Shown one piece after another: positions 43,691-56,017 of a stretch of 64,000 nucleotides of DNA (positions are counted from its first letter, which is position 1; every line of letters starts with the position of its first letter). The notes under the pieces are model-generated. The model searched no databases, was not told where the DNA came from, and worked only from the letters and a program-made list of their open reading frames with translations. The DNA lies in contig NC_068976.1 of the NCBI RefSeq assembly GCF_016808095.1, positions 372,001 to 436,000 of the forward strand, in the 5' to 3' direction. The position numbers were made by a program, and so were the translations under genes. The DNA is from Vigna angularis (taxonomy: Eukaryota > Streptophyta > Magnoliopsida > Fabales > Fabaceae).

Positions 43691-46600
43691 GTAGATGGGA
43701 TGATGCCAGGTATGTCAGCCAATGTCCAACCAATGGCCCTCTTGTGCTTCCTTAGCATACTCAGCAACTTCTCCTCTTGAACAACATCAAGGGAGTTGGA
43801 AATGATCACAAGTTTCTTCTCATCATCCTCCAAGTAAGCATAATTGAGGTTATCGGGAAGTTGTTTCAACTCAAGAGTAGGTGCCTGCAAGTCAGATTCA
43901 TTTGTACTTCCTGCAACGTGGTTAATGCATTTTGACTCTAAAGAATTCACAGGTAAAGGCAACACACCCAACTCATCAGACTCCAATTCAATATCCATTA
44001 CAAATACATCATCAACATCACCAATGTCATCATCATCATGAATATCACAATCCACATCATAATCCACATGAACATCAACATCATTTGCAAATTCTGGTTC
44101 AAATTCAGATTCAATGCATGAATGTAGAGAAGATAAAAAGGAATGCTCTTTCTCATGCAAAGAATCAAACTCATCAACAACATATTTATCAATAATGTCA
44201 TCCAGAATATCAATCCTAAAAATAGAGTGGTCCTCAACTGGGAACTTCATTGCATCAAGAATATTAAAGTGAACAACAATATCAGCAAATTCCATGGATA
44301 AAGTTCCAGCATACACATCAATTTTGGTTTGGGCAGTTTTCAAAAATGGCCTGCCTAAGATGATGGGAGCGGATCCATGAGAGAATCCCTCCTCCATTTC
44401 CAAGATATAAAAGTCAGCAGGGAAGATCAATTCGCCAACCCGAACCAAAACATCATCTATGTAAGCAGTCGGGTGGGCAACACTCCTATTGGCCAACTAA
44501 ATGACTACACCCGTAGGTTGTAAAGGACCAAGAGACAAGGAATTAAAAATTGAAAGAGGCATGACATTAATTGAAGCACCCAGATCAAGCATTGCATTTT
44601 CAAATTTACTACTTCCAATCACACAGGGAACGCAAAATGTACCTGGGTCCTTGCACTTTTCAGGAATGTGCGGGACCGACTTACTAATGAGCGCGAATAC
44701 ATTCATGCCCTTGCTGATCCTCTCATCTCCTTTCATTTTCCTCTTATGCGTGCACAGGTTCTTCAAGAATTTTGCATATCTAGGAATCGGCTTTATGGCA
44801 TCAAGTAGAGGTATGTTCACCTCTACCTTCCTGATGGTCTCCAATATTTCTTTGTCCACCTCTTCCATCTTTTTGGAAGGAATCGCTTTTGGAGGGAATG
44901 GAAGAGGTATAGGTCGGTGCATGGTAGGAGACTCATTGGTGGTGGTGGAAGAAGAAGAAGGTCCACCTACCTCAAATGTCCTAGTAAGACCAGCCTGATC
45001 CTCTTTTCTGTGACAAGTAGCAGGTGCAGGTGCAGGTGCAGGAGCAACAGGTGGCATTGAGGGCACAACAATCTGTTTCCCTGATCTGAGGGTAATGGCA
45101 CTTACATTTCTTGGATTCTGCACAGTCTGGGAAGGTAGCTTGTCAGAATTCTAAGACTGTGCCTGATTTAGCTGAGTCGCCATTTGCCTCATCTGATTAG
45201 TCAAAATCTAGATGGAAGCTCTTGTTTCCTGCTGAAACTGAATATTCTGAATAGTCATCTGCTTCACCAACTCCTCTAATGTAAGCTCAAAAGAAGAAGT
45301 GGAAGATTGGGGAGCTGGTTGGGCAGGAATCTCTTGCTGTTGTGGTCTTTGATATCTCTGAACAGGTGGAGGCACATATGGTGTTAGGACCTGTAGCATT
45401 CTGGAAAGGTGGTGGTTGTTGTTGTGGCTGCTGTTGTGAATTGTTGGACCATCTCAGACTTGGGTGATTCCTCCACCCTGAGTTATACCTGTTGTTGGAC
45501 AAGTCATAATTTTTCTGTTGTGGCTGTCTATTGATGTGTATGTTTGAAGCATAGGCTTGAGACGCATCATGGCCAATAGGTTGCTGCAAAGAAGGACAAT
45601 CATCCATATAGTGATCACTAGAAGGACATATACCACATAGTCGGGCAATAGATGCAGATGGAGGTGTTGGTCTCTGAGTGGCAGCCAACTCTGCCACCAA
45701 ACTCACAAGAGAGTCAAGCTTGCTTTCCAATTTCCTATCGGCAGATGATGAAAACCTGGTAGCAATATCATGTACTCCCCTCACCACAATGGCATCACTT
45801 CTGGCGTTAAACTGCTGGGAGTTGGAAGCCATCTTCTCAATCAAGTGTCTGGCTTCTACAAGCATCATATCTCCTAGTGCTCCACCACTAGCAGCATCAG
45901 TCATACTCCTCTCCATGTTGTTGAGGCCTTCATAGAAAGACTGGAGAAGTAATTGCTCAGATATCTGATGGTGAGGGCAGCTTGCACAAAGCTTCTTGAA
46001 TCTCTCCCAGTACTCATACAAGTTCTCCCCTCAAGCTGCCTAATCCCAGATATATCTTTCCTGATTGTAGTGGTTCGGGATGCTTGGAAAAATTTCTCCA
46101 AGAACAACCTCTTCAGATCAGCCCAGCTGGTGATGGATCTAGGCGCTAAACAATATAACCAATCCTTTGCTACACTTTCTAGTGAATGAGGGAATGCCTT
46201 TAAGAAGATATTATCTTCAAGAACATCATGAGGCTTCATCGTGGAACAGACAATATAGAATTCCTTCAGATGCTTATGCGGACACTCACCTGCAAGGCCA
46301 TGAAACTTGGCCAACAAATGGATTAGTCCAGTCTTGAGAACATATGGCACGCCCTCATCGGGATATTGGATGCACAAGCTTTCATAGGTGAAATCAGGTG
46401 CAGCCATCTCCCTAAGAGTCCTCTCGCGAGGTGGAGGTTGTGCCATATTGTTCTTAGTATGAAAAATAACAGAATCAGAATCAGAATCAAGTGTAGATGC
46501 AACAGATGCAGTAGATGTAGTATGCACAAAGTATGGAACAGTAGATGCAGAATCAGAAGTATGATGTAAAGTCTCTAATGGAATTGACTCAAAAACAGAC

Positions 46601-46698
46601 TCTAAAGATAAATTCCTAGAATGCCTAGCTAACCTATGAAACGTCCTATCAATCTCAGGATCAAAGGGTGGTATTGGCCCAGGATTGCCCCTAGTCAT
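43691..46698 (-). pseudogene. Athila gag-protease
   Basis: Gag starts at 46698 (MTRGNPGPIPPFDPEIDRTF) and contains the retrotransposon gag core (SLESVAKDWLYCLAPRSITS, WADLKRLFLEKFF). A frameshift near 46020 leads to ERFKKLCASCPHHQISEQ and a CCHC knuckle CGICPSSDHYMDDC. It continues through RYNSGWRNHPSLRW. The protease segment has MLDLGASINVMPLSIF (DLGAS active site), a stop in place of Gln at 44497-44499, then SAPIILGRPFLKTAQTKIDV. An acidic linker and ADIPGI follow. The frameshift and stops make it non-functional. Confidence 0.82.
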
Positions 46699-46822
46699 AC
46701 ATTAAGTCACAACACCCTACCACCATGAAATTATAGCACAAAATTGGCAAACACACAAAACAACCTAAACAAGCAAAACACAACACACACTAACAAAACA
46801 AAATACCTAAGACTGAACCGTT

Positions 46823-46842
46823 GGTCCCCGGCAACGGCGCCA
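46823..46842 (-). other. Primer-binding site, tRNA-Asp type
   Basis: Minus-strand TGGCGCCGTTGCCGGGGACC, five bases inside the LTR end, is a perfect Athila-type primer site. Confidence 0.9.
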
Positions 46843-46847
46843 AAATT

Positions 46848-48686
46848 TGATGGGTCTGTCGCGACCGTTACAAATTTGATGTGCAATTAAATGCAGTATA
46901 GTGCTAGGAAGTTACTCCTAGGTCGTCTCTCAAGGACCAAACTGCGGTTCAAGAATTAGGTATAAGACAAAGTGGTGGGTTTGTGAAAGATTTTGTGAAT
47001 GCAAATGACGAAATTAAAAATGAAAATTAAACACAACTAACTACAATTGAAGGCATTAAAGTGCATGAAAACATTAAACTGAACACTGCAACAGATAAAT
47101 ATCCAAACACAATTCAAGCTATAAAAATGCAACGCTTAAGCTAAAACATTAAATGCACAATGTTATCATTTATCCCACACATTCACTACCAAAAAAAAGA
47201 AAAGCATTTCAATATATAATGTAAAATATTCTAAGCCAAAAGAATTAAAAGAAAATAAAACTTTTCTACCATTAACCGTGACCCATATGCATCTACCAAA
47301 AGAATTTGAAATTGCAAATGCTTCTAAAAGTCCTCTTTAGTCGTGACATGTTGAGGTTCCATGTGTTTCATTCAAAGAAAAATAAAAATGGAAATGTTTC
47401 CCACTTCCAGCAATGTGCTCTTCCAACATCCATCATATTTAGATCATCACGTACTGCACCCATTTCTCCAAGGCAAATGAATTGATTTCTTCTCTCAAAA
47501 TTACCACCGTACACAATACACCTACTCCCATCTAATCACCTCTTCATTCTCAAAGAAATAAAGGAAATGAGTGCTACACATTTGGCTGCCAATTCTCTTG
47601 GCACGTCCCGTCCTCCTAGACTCTCACCTAATCTATTTCTCATTCCATGAAAGCAAAAGAAATGCTAGCACGTTCCTTCCAGCAGCCGTGACACCAAGTG
47701 CTTTCCTCTTTCATCCTTGTTCCCGTGACACGCTGGATGTTCAATCTCTAAAAGAAAAAAAATATGAATCTTCACCTCTCCCTCCAAACCGTGACAGCTC
47801 CTTTCCAGCTCAACATGTGCACCGCTGCCAGCTTCTTCTGTGGTGCTCCCTGGACATAACAACAGCTCTCCAATAATGAAGCACCTCTTCCCGCAAAATC
47901 AATCACCACTTGCAGTTGCTTCCAAGACGTCCAGCGTGTGCATACTCCTAGAAAAATCAATGTTTCTACCGCCAGCACACTCTCCTGTGCAAACCTTTCT
48001 CCATGTCCGAGAGCTTCCTTCCAGCAAAGTGAACCATCATTTTTTTTAAATAAAATCATCATCCACACTTATCTAAAAGAAGGCAAAGTTATCAATCCGC
48101 TTCATTCTCAAAAAGAAAACAAAAGATGTCCCCATGTAACAACGTTCACAAGCAAAGCAAAATGATCGTGAATAAGAGGTTCATTCTCAGAGAAAAGAAA
48201 GTGTGCTTCCGTGTTTTTTTTCAAAATGGAAATTAAAATCTCTGTTCTCATGTGGGTGGCGGCTGTCTCAAGGCCGTGTGTCTCCTCCCTTTTTAAAAGA
48301 AAATCATGAAAATAAAATAAATAAAGTGCTAAACCTAAACCAATTTTGGGCCAAACATCATTTTGCCAAAATTGGCGCAAAGTGCAAAAGTTGGTTCAAA
48401 AAGCTTAAACTACTAAATTACAATATCATTAATTCTAAAATGTCTATGTGGAGAGTCTTGAGTTATTTAGCATCCTTCCTAATGTCCCAAAATGTATTTC
48501 CAAAATTTTCCAACAATCAATAATGAAAATAATAAGCTCAGATAATTCAAATTAATTAAAATAAGAATTTCTAGTCGAATTAAGCACAATTAGGAAAAAT
48601 GGAGAAATATTGGAGCTTCAAGCACAATTCCCTGATTAAATCTAGCACAATAAGCTAAGTGAAATTGAGAAAATATTGACTCATCA
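46848..48686 (-). repeat. 5' LTR of the Athila-type element
   Basis: 1,839 bp, TGATGAGTCAATATT... to ...GACAGACCCATCA on the minus strand. Short ORFs in it (for example 47571-47876 and 48203-48523) have no recognisable domains. Confidence 0.8.
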
Positions 48687-49057
48687 ATGAGTTAGAGTGG
48701 TTGTTTACATTTTGACGAGTGAGGTCGCTGTAAAATTCTTGTTGTAAAAACTCAAATCTTATAGTGGAATTGGCTTTCGGTCTAAGGTTTATCGGAAGGA
48801 CATGGATGTAGGCTTGGCCGAACTAGTATAAAAACTCAGAGTTTGAATCTTCTTCTCCCTAACTCTCTACATTTAATTAATTGCATATTACTTGTATTCG
48901 AATACGCATACTATCACATTGCATACATTTTTACTTGCGATTCAAGAAAATTTAAAGACTTATAGTTTTGCGAAAAAGATTTTAAAAGCAATCATTTTTA
49001 TACAACACCAATTCACCCCCCTCTTGGTGTGAGAAACGAAGCACATCTTTTTTAACA
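48687..49057 (+). repeat. 5' LTR remnant of copia element 1
   Basis: It aligns with 54253-54629 of the 3' LTR and ends TTTTTTAACA before the primer site. Confidence 0.8.
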
Positions 49058-49138
49058 ATTGGCATCAGAGTTGGTTTTCAAAAGATATTTGAAAAACAAA
49101 TCGATTAAATTTTTGTCTAATCGATTATTCGATCCTGT

Positions 49139-50864
49139 ATGGCTTTTGTTTCTCAAACATTTGGTGAATGTGCATCAATAAATAGACCACCTCTATTTAC
49201 TGGAGAAAATTATGCTTTCTGGAAAATAAGAATGCAAATTTTTCTTGAATCAGTGGATAAAGGTGTATGGGATGCTACACTCAATGGTCCATTTGAACCC
49301 ACTCATATTGTTAATGGAAAAATTGTTTTAAAATTTTTTTCTGAGTGGACTCAAGATGAGAACCGAAGAGCACAATATGACGTTAAAGCTCGTAATGTAA
49401 TTGCCTCTGCTCTAACAATGGATGATTTTTTTAGGATTTCCTAATGCAAGACAGCAAAATAAATGTGGGAAGTTCTTGAAGTAACACACGAAGGAACTGA
49501 TGAGGTAAAACGTGCCAGAAAAAATTCTCCAGTGTAGGAATACGAGATGTTCAAGATGAATTCTAGAAAGACTATTTATGATCTATAGAAAAGATTCACA
49601 CATCGTATACCATTTGATGGCTCTTGGCAAGGTGTTGGACAAGGAAGAAATCAACATCAAAATCTTGAAGAGCCTGAACAGAAGCTGGAAGCCAAAGGTA
49701 ACTACTATATCAGAATCTAAAGATTTGACTAACATGAGTATGACAACCCTTTTTGGCAAGCTCAGGGAGCATGACCTAGAGCTTGGTAGATTGAGAGAGG
49801 AGGAAGAAGTTGAGCAAAAGCAATCAATTACTCTCAAAGCTACAAGCAAAAGATCCTCCAAGAAAGTTGAATCTAAGGCTAAGTCAGATGCAGAAATGCC
49901 AGAAAAGTAAATCATGAACATGATGGTAAGAAAGTTAAATAAGTTCATGAAGAATAGAAATACTGCAACTGATAATGCAGGTTATTCAAGATGAGGAAAG
50001 AAGAGTTTAAAGAACAACACTATCATATACTATGAATACGGCAAGGATGGTCATATAAAGTCGGATTGTCTAGAAGTGAAAAACAAGCAGAAGGCCAACA
50101 CTAAGTATCCACAAGACAAGAAGAGAAAGCAGAGAAAAGCTTATATAGCCTGGGAGAACAGTGATGATGATTGCAGTGTTGAGGAGGAGTCCAATCTGTG
50201 TTTCATGGCCGGATCCGTGCATTTAGAAGACAATGATAGTGACTTTAAAAATGAGCCTATAGAAGTGAAATATAGTATGTTGTTGGATGCCTTTCAAGAG
50301 ATACATGCTGAAGCCATGAAACTTCAATACAAGGTAAATCGATTAAATTCAGAAAGAAGAGATTATGGATATCGCATTGATAACCTTGTAGATGATAATG
50401 AAAAGCTCAAAAAGGAATTATAATCTACTTTAAAATATGCTAGAACTGTTAAAACTTAAGTTAAGATTGTAGAGAAGAAAAGTGAAAAATGCCCTGTACA
50501 TCTAGAGAAACTCGGTTACTTAACAAGCACTCTATCAAAATTTACTCTAGGAAGAGATAATCTAAATGCTGTGCTAAGATCTCAGGGTAGAGCAATAAAT
50601 AAACAAGTCATAGGTTACAAAGCTAAGAGCAATAGAGTTAACCATAAGAAATTTATTCATCTGAGTAAACCTATTATAAATGCTTGTTTTTATTGCAATA
50701 CTATCGGGCACACTATCAAGAACTGCTACAATAGAAAGGTTGGAGTTCCTAAAGGGAAATATAAGTGGATTCCAAAGGAACAACCTACTGTATCTAACCA
50801 CAAAGGACCTAAGTTTGTATGGGTACCTGCTTTAAAACCATTCAACTATTTTACAGGAAAATAA
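49139..50864 (+). pseudogene. copia gag
   Basis: MAFVSQTFGECASINRPPLF followed by TGENYAFWKIRMQIFLES is the copia gag N-terminus. Later segments are TSKRSSKKVESKAKSD, a damaged first knuckle (YYEYGKDGHIKSDC, where Cys to Tyr is seen twice), an acidic part (WENSDDDCSVEEE), and a second knuckle CFYCNTIGHTIKNC with all four ligands. Stops at 49442, 49907 and 50420 and frameshifts break the frame. Confidence 0.78.
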
Positions 50865-51141
50865 ACTACTGCTGAAGCAGAGTAGTGCTCAAGGATGGAC
50901 TATAGTGGAATGAATTACATTTTCTTGAGTATCTCCACGCAGTAACTGAAATAGTTTTTTTCATGCACTCATGCATCATAAATATCTATGTGAATGATTC
51001 GTATGTGCATGTTTGATGAGTGTCTATCTGATTGATTTCTTGTAATGAAAAACTATCTGCACGACTTTTAATCGATTAGGTTATGTGTGGAATCGATTTG
51101 GATTTTGTATGGTTCTTTGTTTTGAGTGAAACTGCTTAAAC

Positions 51142-52308
51142 ATGAAGTCGATTCAAATAATAATAAAATACGAAACCCTAGTACTGAGAAAGAGTGTATG
51201 GAATCAAAACTTAGAGTGGCTTCTTCATAACAATCTTCAAGTGGCAAAGGAAAGGTTGTTGTTGTCGCAAGAAATGCTGATCCTTTTGGATGGATTAGTG
51301 ATGATGAAATTCGTGGAAGGTTTCTAAGAGGGAAGAGGATCGAGACCGTCGTTCCTCACAAGTATCTGAACCTCAACTTGTTTGGAAAAGAGGGATTCCA
51401 CTTCTAGGAATGGATTGAAACTCAGGGTCTGTCTACACTCGTCCATATGAAAGGTAATTGGTATCCTGACTTAGTAAGAGTCTTTTACAACAATCTGAAA
51501 AACGTAGATGGTGTTATTCAATCTCGAGTGAAGGGAGTAAATATTCACATTGACAATAATGTTTGGCTGCAAGTAGTAGGATTGAAAGCTGAAGGACTAT
51601 TTTCTCATTTACGGAACTTTGAAACAAACACGTGGCTGAACAAGAGAGATGTGTACAAAAAATGGCTAAGGTTTCCGGGTAGGTACACAATAGAAAGACT
51701 ATATGTGCATTAAGGACTAAACAAAGAAGAAAAGATGACAACATACATTCTTGCTTGGGTGATTCTTATAGGAATAATATTGCAAGACAGAATGACAATA
51801 GAAGATGTCTTTCTGTTGTATGCCATTGAAAAGTGATGTTCCCACCAACTGGGTGGAAGTGATAAAAGACCACATGATTGATGTTGGACTTAATCAAGCA
51901 CAATATCTACCATATGTTGTGTTCATTAGCAAAATCTTGACCCTTCAAGGCGTGGATGTAAATGGGGAAAAGAAATGCTCGTGTAACTGTTCAAGTGTGA
52001 TAAATAAAAACACCCTGACCTCCATTGGATTGGTGAAGACCATGAAGGAATGGTGCTTCAAGGATGAAGAAGATTTGGTTCAAAGTTCTGGAAGCACTTC
52101 TCCTTTAAATGAACACCGCACCAATTTCTTTCCTGAGACAAATTTTGAGTGATTTGTTGTTGAGCAATTCAGGTATACAAATGAAAGAATTACAAGTCTG
52201 GAAGGGAAGATAGACAATATTCATACACAAAGAGTTAATAGTTCATCTAAAGGTTCTGATGAAGAGTCCTGTGATGGAGATTCCATGAAGACATCTAAAT
52301 CAGAATAG
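51142..52308 (+). pseudogene. Envelope-like / putative plant transposon-protein-domain ORF
   Basis: In frame pieces: KGKVVVVARNADPFGWISDD, RGRFLRGKRIETVVPHKYLN, MKGNWYPDLVRVFYNNLKNV, IQSRVKGVNIHIDNNVW, then after stops VPTNWVEVIKDHMIDVGLNQ and AQYLPYVVFISKILTLQGVD. The end is a coiled-coil-like part (FRYTNERITSLEGKIDNIH) and an acidic tail to TAG 52306-52308. This architecture is common next to legume SIRE-type elements and has been labelled envelope-like or putative plant transposon protein. Function is unknown. I see no obvious signal peptide. Confidence 0.65.
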
Positions 52309-53040
52309 GGTTGTTTAGAGTCACGATTTTGTTTCTGTGTTGTTTTATTTTTTTATTTTGGTTTATTGTTTTGTGTTTGTTTTGTAATGATTGGCATTGT
52401 ATGCCATATCTTTCAGTCTTATATGGTTGTAATTGTTTCTTATCATGAATGAAAGTTAACTTCGGTTTAAATCAATCTGTGTGAATTAAAATTTGTGATT
52501 GATTGTTTTAATTTGATTGTATAATTGATTAACCTATGTGTATATATGCAATTTGACAAATTTCACTATTACATTCATATCATTGCATATTTATACCTTA
52601 ACCGTGTTGATTACTGTACTGCATTGGTACTAAAATGCTTGATCTAGTTAAGCCTAAAAGGTTATGCAAGAATACTGTTTGTTGACTGAGCTAAGATGAA
52701 AAATCAACATTATTCTATAGAAAAGAATCGATTAAGATGAAGCTTTAATCGATTACGATTCGTCATTTGGTTTAAAGATTCCAAACTTTTTATATTTGAT
52801 ACTTTAAACCTTGACTTATATTCTGTTATATGATATTGATCTTATATCTCTTTGCTTAATTCGCTGTGAATATGATTTGAGATTATAAATGTTTAAACTA
52901 TTGTGATAATTCAACATGTATCAATACTACTCTGATATGATGTTTGTAATATTTCTCTGATACATTGCTTGAATATTCTTGAGTGATATATGCTCTGATA
53001 TATCTGTATTATGCATCTGTGCAGTGATATCTGAATATAC

Positions 53041-53252
53041 ATAATGACAGGGGGAGCGTTGTATGTTGTTTAATTGTTCACATGTTACTGAAAGGGGGAG
53101 AAAATGATAAAAGCATGTGAAGATTATTGATAGGGAGAGCATAAACTTATTCTGATATACTAATTGATGCATCTCAAATTGCTTTATTATTTCTATTTAA
53201 ATTATAATGTACTACATGCCTTTTTTTGCTAATGCCCAAAGGGGAGAATATT
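53041..53252 (+). other. Four purine tracts before the copia 3' LTR
   Basis: CAGGGGGAGC (53048), AAAGGGGGAGAAAA (53091), ATAGGGAGAGC (53130) and AAAGGGGAGAA (53238) lie within 200 bp. The last, next to the LTR, is the likely plus-strand primer; the others may be auxiliary or old tracts. All recur in unit 2. Confidence 0.6.
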
Positions 53253-54629
53253 TGATGTACCTAAACTGTGTTTTTTGGGATAAATGAACAGTGTTTAATT
53301 GTGACTGTACAACATGGTTTTATTAATCATGGTTGTGCATACTACTGTGTTGGAAATGTGATTATATCTGTGTATGAATAATATGAGTTTTGAAATTGAA
53401 AAACCACATGAACCAAACATATCTATATGACTTAATCGATTATAATGGTATGATAATCAATTAAAGTCATCAGACAACTTAAGCTTTAAACTATGGCAAC
53501 ACAACAAGTTTTCAATCGATTACGTTAGTGGTTAAATCAATTAAAACTCGTGGTTTGCACAATTCGTTTTCAAGTTTGTTGTGATGGATCTTGAGAAGAA
53601 AAGTTTTCAAAAATATACTAAGTGTTAAAACTTAATCGATTACATGCATCTTGTATTCAATAAAGTTTGTTAAAGATTTGAAAATTATTTCATTATTTGA
53701 CATAACGGTCACAACGGTCATATTTTTAAATATGTTGACCAAGCATTAATTGCAAATCGATTACATTAACTGTGCATTTAATTAATGACTTTGATTGCTG
53801 TTAATCTGTTATAACTGTGAGATGAAATCGATTATATTAATAGCATAATCGATTTAAATGTGTCTTATTTGACTTATGCTATATATAGACACATGATTTA
53901 AAATTCTGTAAAACAATTGATTTTAACACTTTCATATCTATTTCAGTAAATGCTTTAAAGTTTTACAGAAGAGGAAAATGCTCCAAGAAACAAGAATTGT
54001 CGTGGTGAATAAGTTTTGATGTTTTCTTGAAAGCTCGATTGATTGATTCAAACTGACTGATCATTCTGCACAATAGAGGTGCATACTGCTGGATCAGGAA
54101 GCTCTTGCAAACGCTTTAGTGTTGTTGTTTCCTGGTGGTGTATACAGGAAGAAGAATGTGTGGTTCTTGACTTTGAGGGGGATAACAAAGGGTTAACTGT
54201 TGGAGAGGATTGTTCTTGCTGCTCATCTGTTATAATTGGCTATTTTCGATTAGTGAGTTAGAGAGGTTGTTTAGATTTTGACGAGTGAGGTCGTTGTAAA
54301 AACCTTGTTGTAAAAAATCAGATCTTATAGTGCAATTGGCTTTCGGTCTAAGGTTGATCGAAAGGACATTGAATGTAGGCTTGGCCAAACCACTATAAAA
54401 ACCTAGAGTTTGGATCTTCTTCTCCCTAACTCTCTGCATTTAATCGATTGCATATTACTTGTATTCAAATACACTTACTGTCACATTGCATACATTTTTA
54501 CTTGCAATTCAAGAAAAGTTTAAGGACTTATAGTTTTGCGAAAAAGATTTTAAAAGCAATCATTTTTATACTACACCAATTCAACCCCCCCGTCTTGGTG
54601 TGAGAAACGAAGTACATCTTTCTTTAACA
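53253..54629 (+). repeat. 3' LTR of copia element 1 (unit 1)
   Basis: 1,377 bp, TGATGTACC... to ...CTTTAACA, preceded by AAAGGGGAGAA (53238-53248). It contains several AATCGATTA motifs. Its copy in the tandem duplication is 58702-60078. Confidence 0.82.
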
Positions 54630-55934
54630 GTATTGATTGATGCATACTATTGTGCTTATGAAGTGACTGTATCTGTGTATGCACAATATATGTTTTGGTG
54701 ATATAAAAATCACATGCAAAGAAGCATATGTGCATGACTTAATCAATTACAATGGTGTGATACTGAATTAAGGTCATCAGAAAGCTTGAGTTTTAAAATA
54801 TGGCAAAACAACTAATTTTGAATTGATTACATTAGTTGGTGAATCGATTAAAACTCGTGTGTTTGGACATATCTTTTCAAATGTGTTGTGATGAGTTTTT
54901 AGAAAGAAAATTTTTCAAAAACTCTTCTAACTGTTAAAGCTTAATCGATTACATAGTTTATGTATTCAATTAAGTCTGTTAAGATTTGAAAACTGACTTA
55001 TGCTTGTCATAACTGCTATAACGGTCATATTTTTAAATGTGTTTGACTAAGCATTTAATGAGAATCACATTAATTGAACATTCAATTATGTGCTTTGGTT
55101 GTTGTAAGTCTGTTACATGTGTTTAATGTAACCGATTACATTAATGTAGTAATCGATTGATTTGCGTTAGAATTGACAAAAACTATATATTGACGCATTG
55201 TTTGATTTTCTGTAGAAAAATTGAGAATTACACTTTCATATCTCATTCATTTTCATTTGAGAGGTTTTACAAATTGATCAAAGGCTCCAACAATCAAGAA
55301 CGAGACGTGGTTTATAGATCTTGAAGAATTCTTGAGAAGCAAACATGACTGGACTGAAAAGACTGATTGTTTCTGCACAACTGAAGGTGCATTTTGTTTG
55401 ATCAGGAGAAGAAGACTTGTAATCTTTGGTTTTTTGTTCCTTGTATGTGTGGTGTCAGGAAAAAGAGTGGTGTACTCTTAACTTTGAGAGGGGATATCTC
55501 AAAGGTGTTGATGCGATAGGAACGGGGTAGTTCTATTTTGGCAGGTTTTGTAGTTCTATATTTGATTGAGAGTTTGTGAGGTTTTTACATTTTGAGAGTT
55601 GCTCTATAAAGCCTTAGCTGTAATACTCTGATCATTATAGTGAATTGTTCTGTAATTTAAGGTTGATTGGGAGGGTGACTGGATGTAGGGATTGAGGCCG
55701 AACTAGTATAAAAACTGAGTTTGATTTTTTTCTCCCTATCTTTTTACATTCGTGCATTCATTCTGTTATAGTCTTTGCATACATACTAGTTTCATTGCAC
55801 ACATTGCTTACAACATAAGAAAGGTTTCAAGAACCATACCTTTTGCGAAAAAGATTTGAAAAGTGTTAGTTTTTATAAAACACCAATTCACCCCCTCTCT
55901 TGGTGTTGAGAAACAAAGTCCAACAATTCTAACA
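54630..55934 (+). repeat. 5' LTR remnant of copia element 2 (unit 1)
   Basis: It is diverged but co-linear with the adjacent LTR (for example TCTGTGTATG, CACATG, CATGACTTAATC) and ends CAATTCTAACA before a primer site TTGGAACCAGAGG (55936). Its 5' end is missing at 54630. Confidence 0.75.
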
Positions 55935-56017
55935 ATTGGAACCAGAGGTAATTTTCAAAAATTATTTGAAAAATAAATCGATTAACCTTTTTGTATAATT
56001 GATTATTTGATCCTAAA

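Larger units (their letters stand above)
43691..48686 (-). mobile_element. Athila-type gypsy element, 5' half
   Basis: On the minus strand: 5' LTR (48686 down to 46848), tRNA-Asp primer site (46842 down to 46823), gag and protease. The reading stops after the protease linker (ADIPGI) near 43690, just where RT would begin, so RT, RNase H, integrase and the 3' LTR are absent. On the right it sits inside a copia LTR (from 48687). Confidence 0.8.
48687..54629 (+). mobile_element. SIRE-like copia element 1: gag and envelope-like ORF, no pol
   Basis: Order: 5' LTR remnant (48687-49057, its start cut off by the Athila insertion), primer site TTGGCATCAGAG (49059), gag (49139-50864), envelope-like ORF (51142-52308), purine-rich tracts, 3' LTR (53253-54629). 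No protease, integrase or RT lies between gag and the envelope-like ORF. It would therefore depend on a related pol-bearing element such as the one to its right. Confidence 0.75.

Noticed and set aside
43844..44195. Plus-strand His-rich and Ser-rich ORFs
   Set aside because: Shadows of the acidic Asp-rich linker of the Athila protease region on the minus strand.
47571..48523. Several 60-106-codon ORFs
   Set aside because: All lie in the Athila-type LTR, overlap each other on both strands and show no domains.
54079..54261. 60-codon ORF repeated at 59528-59710
   Set aside because: Lies in a copia LTR and is repeated only because of the tandem duplication.
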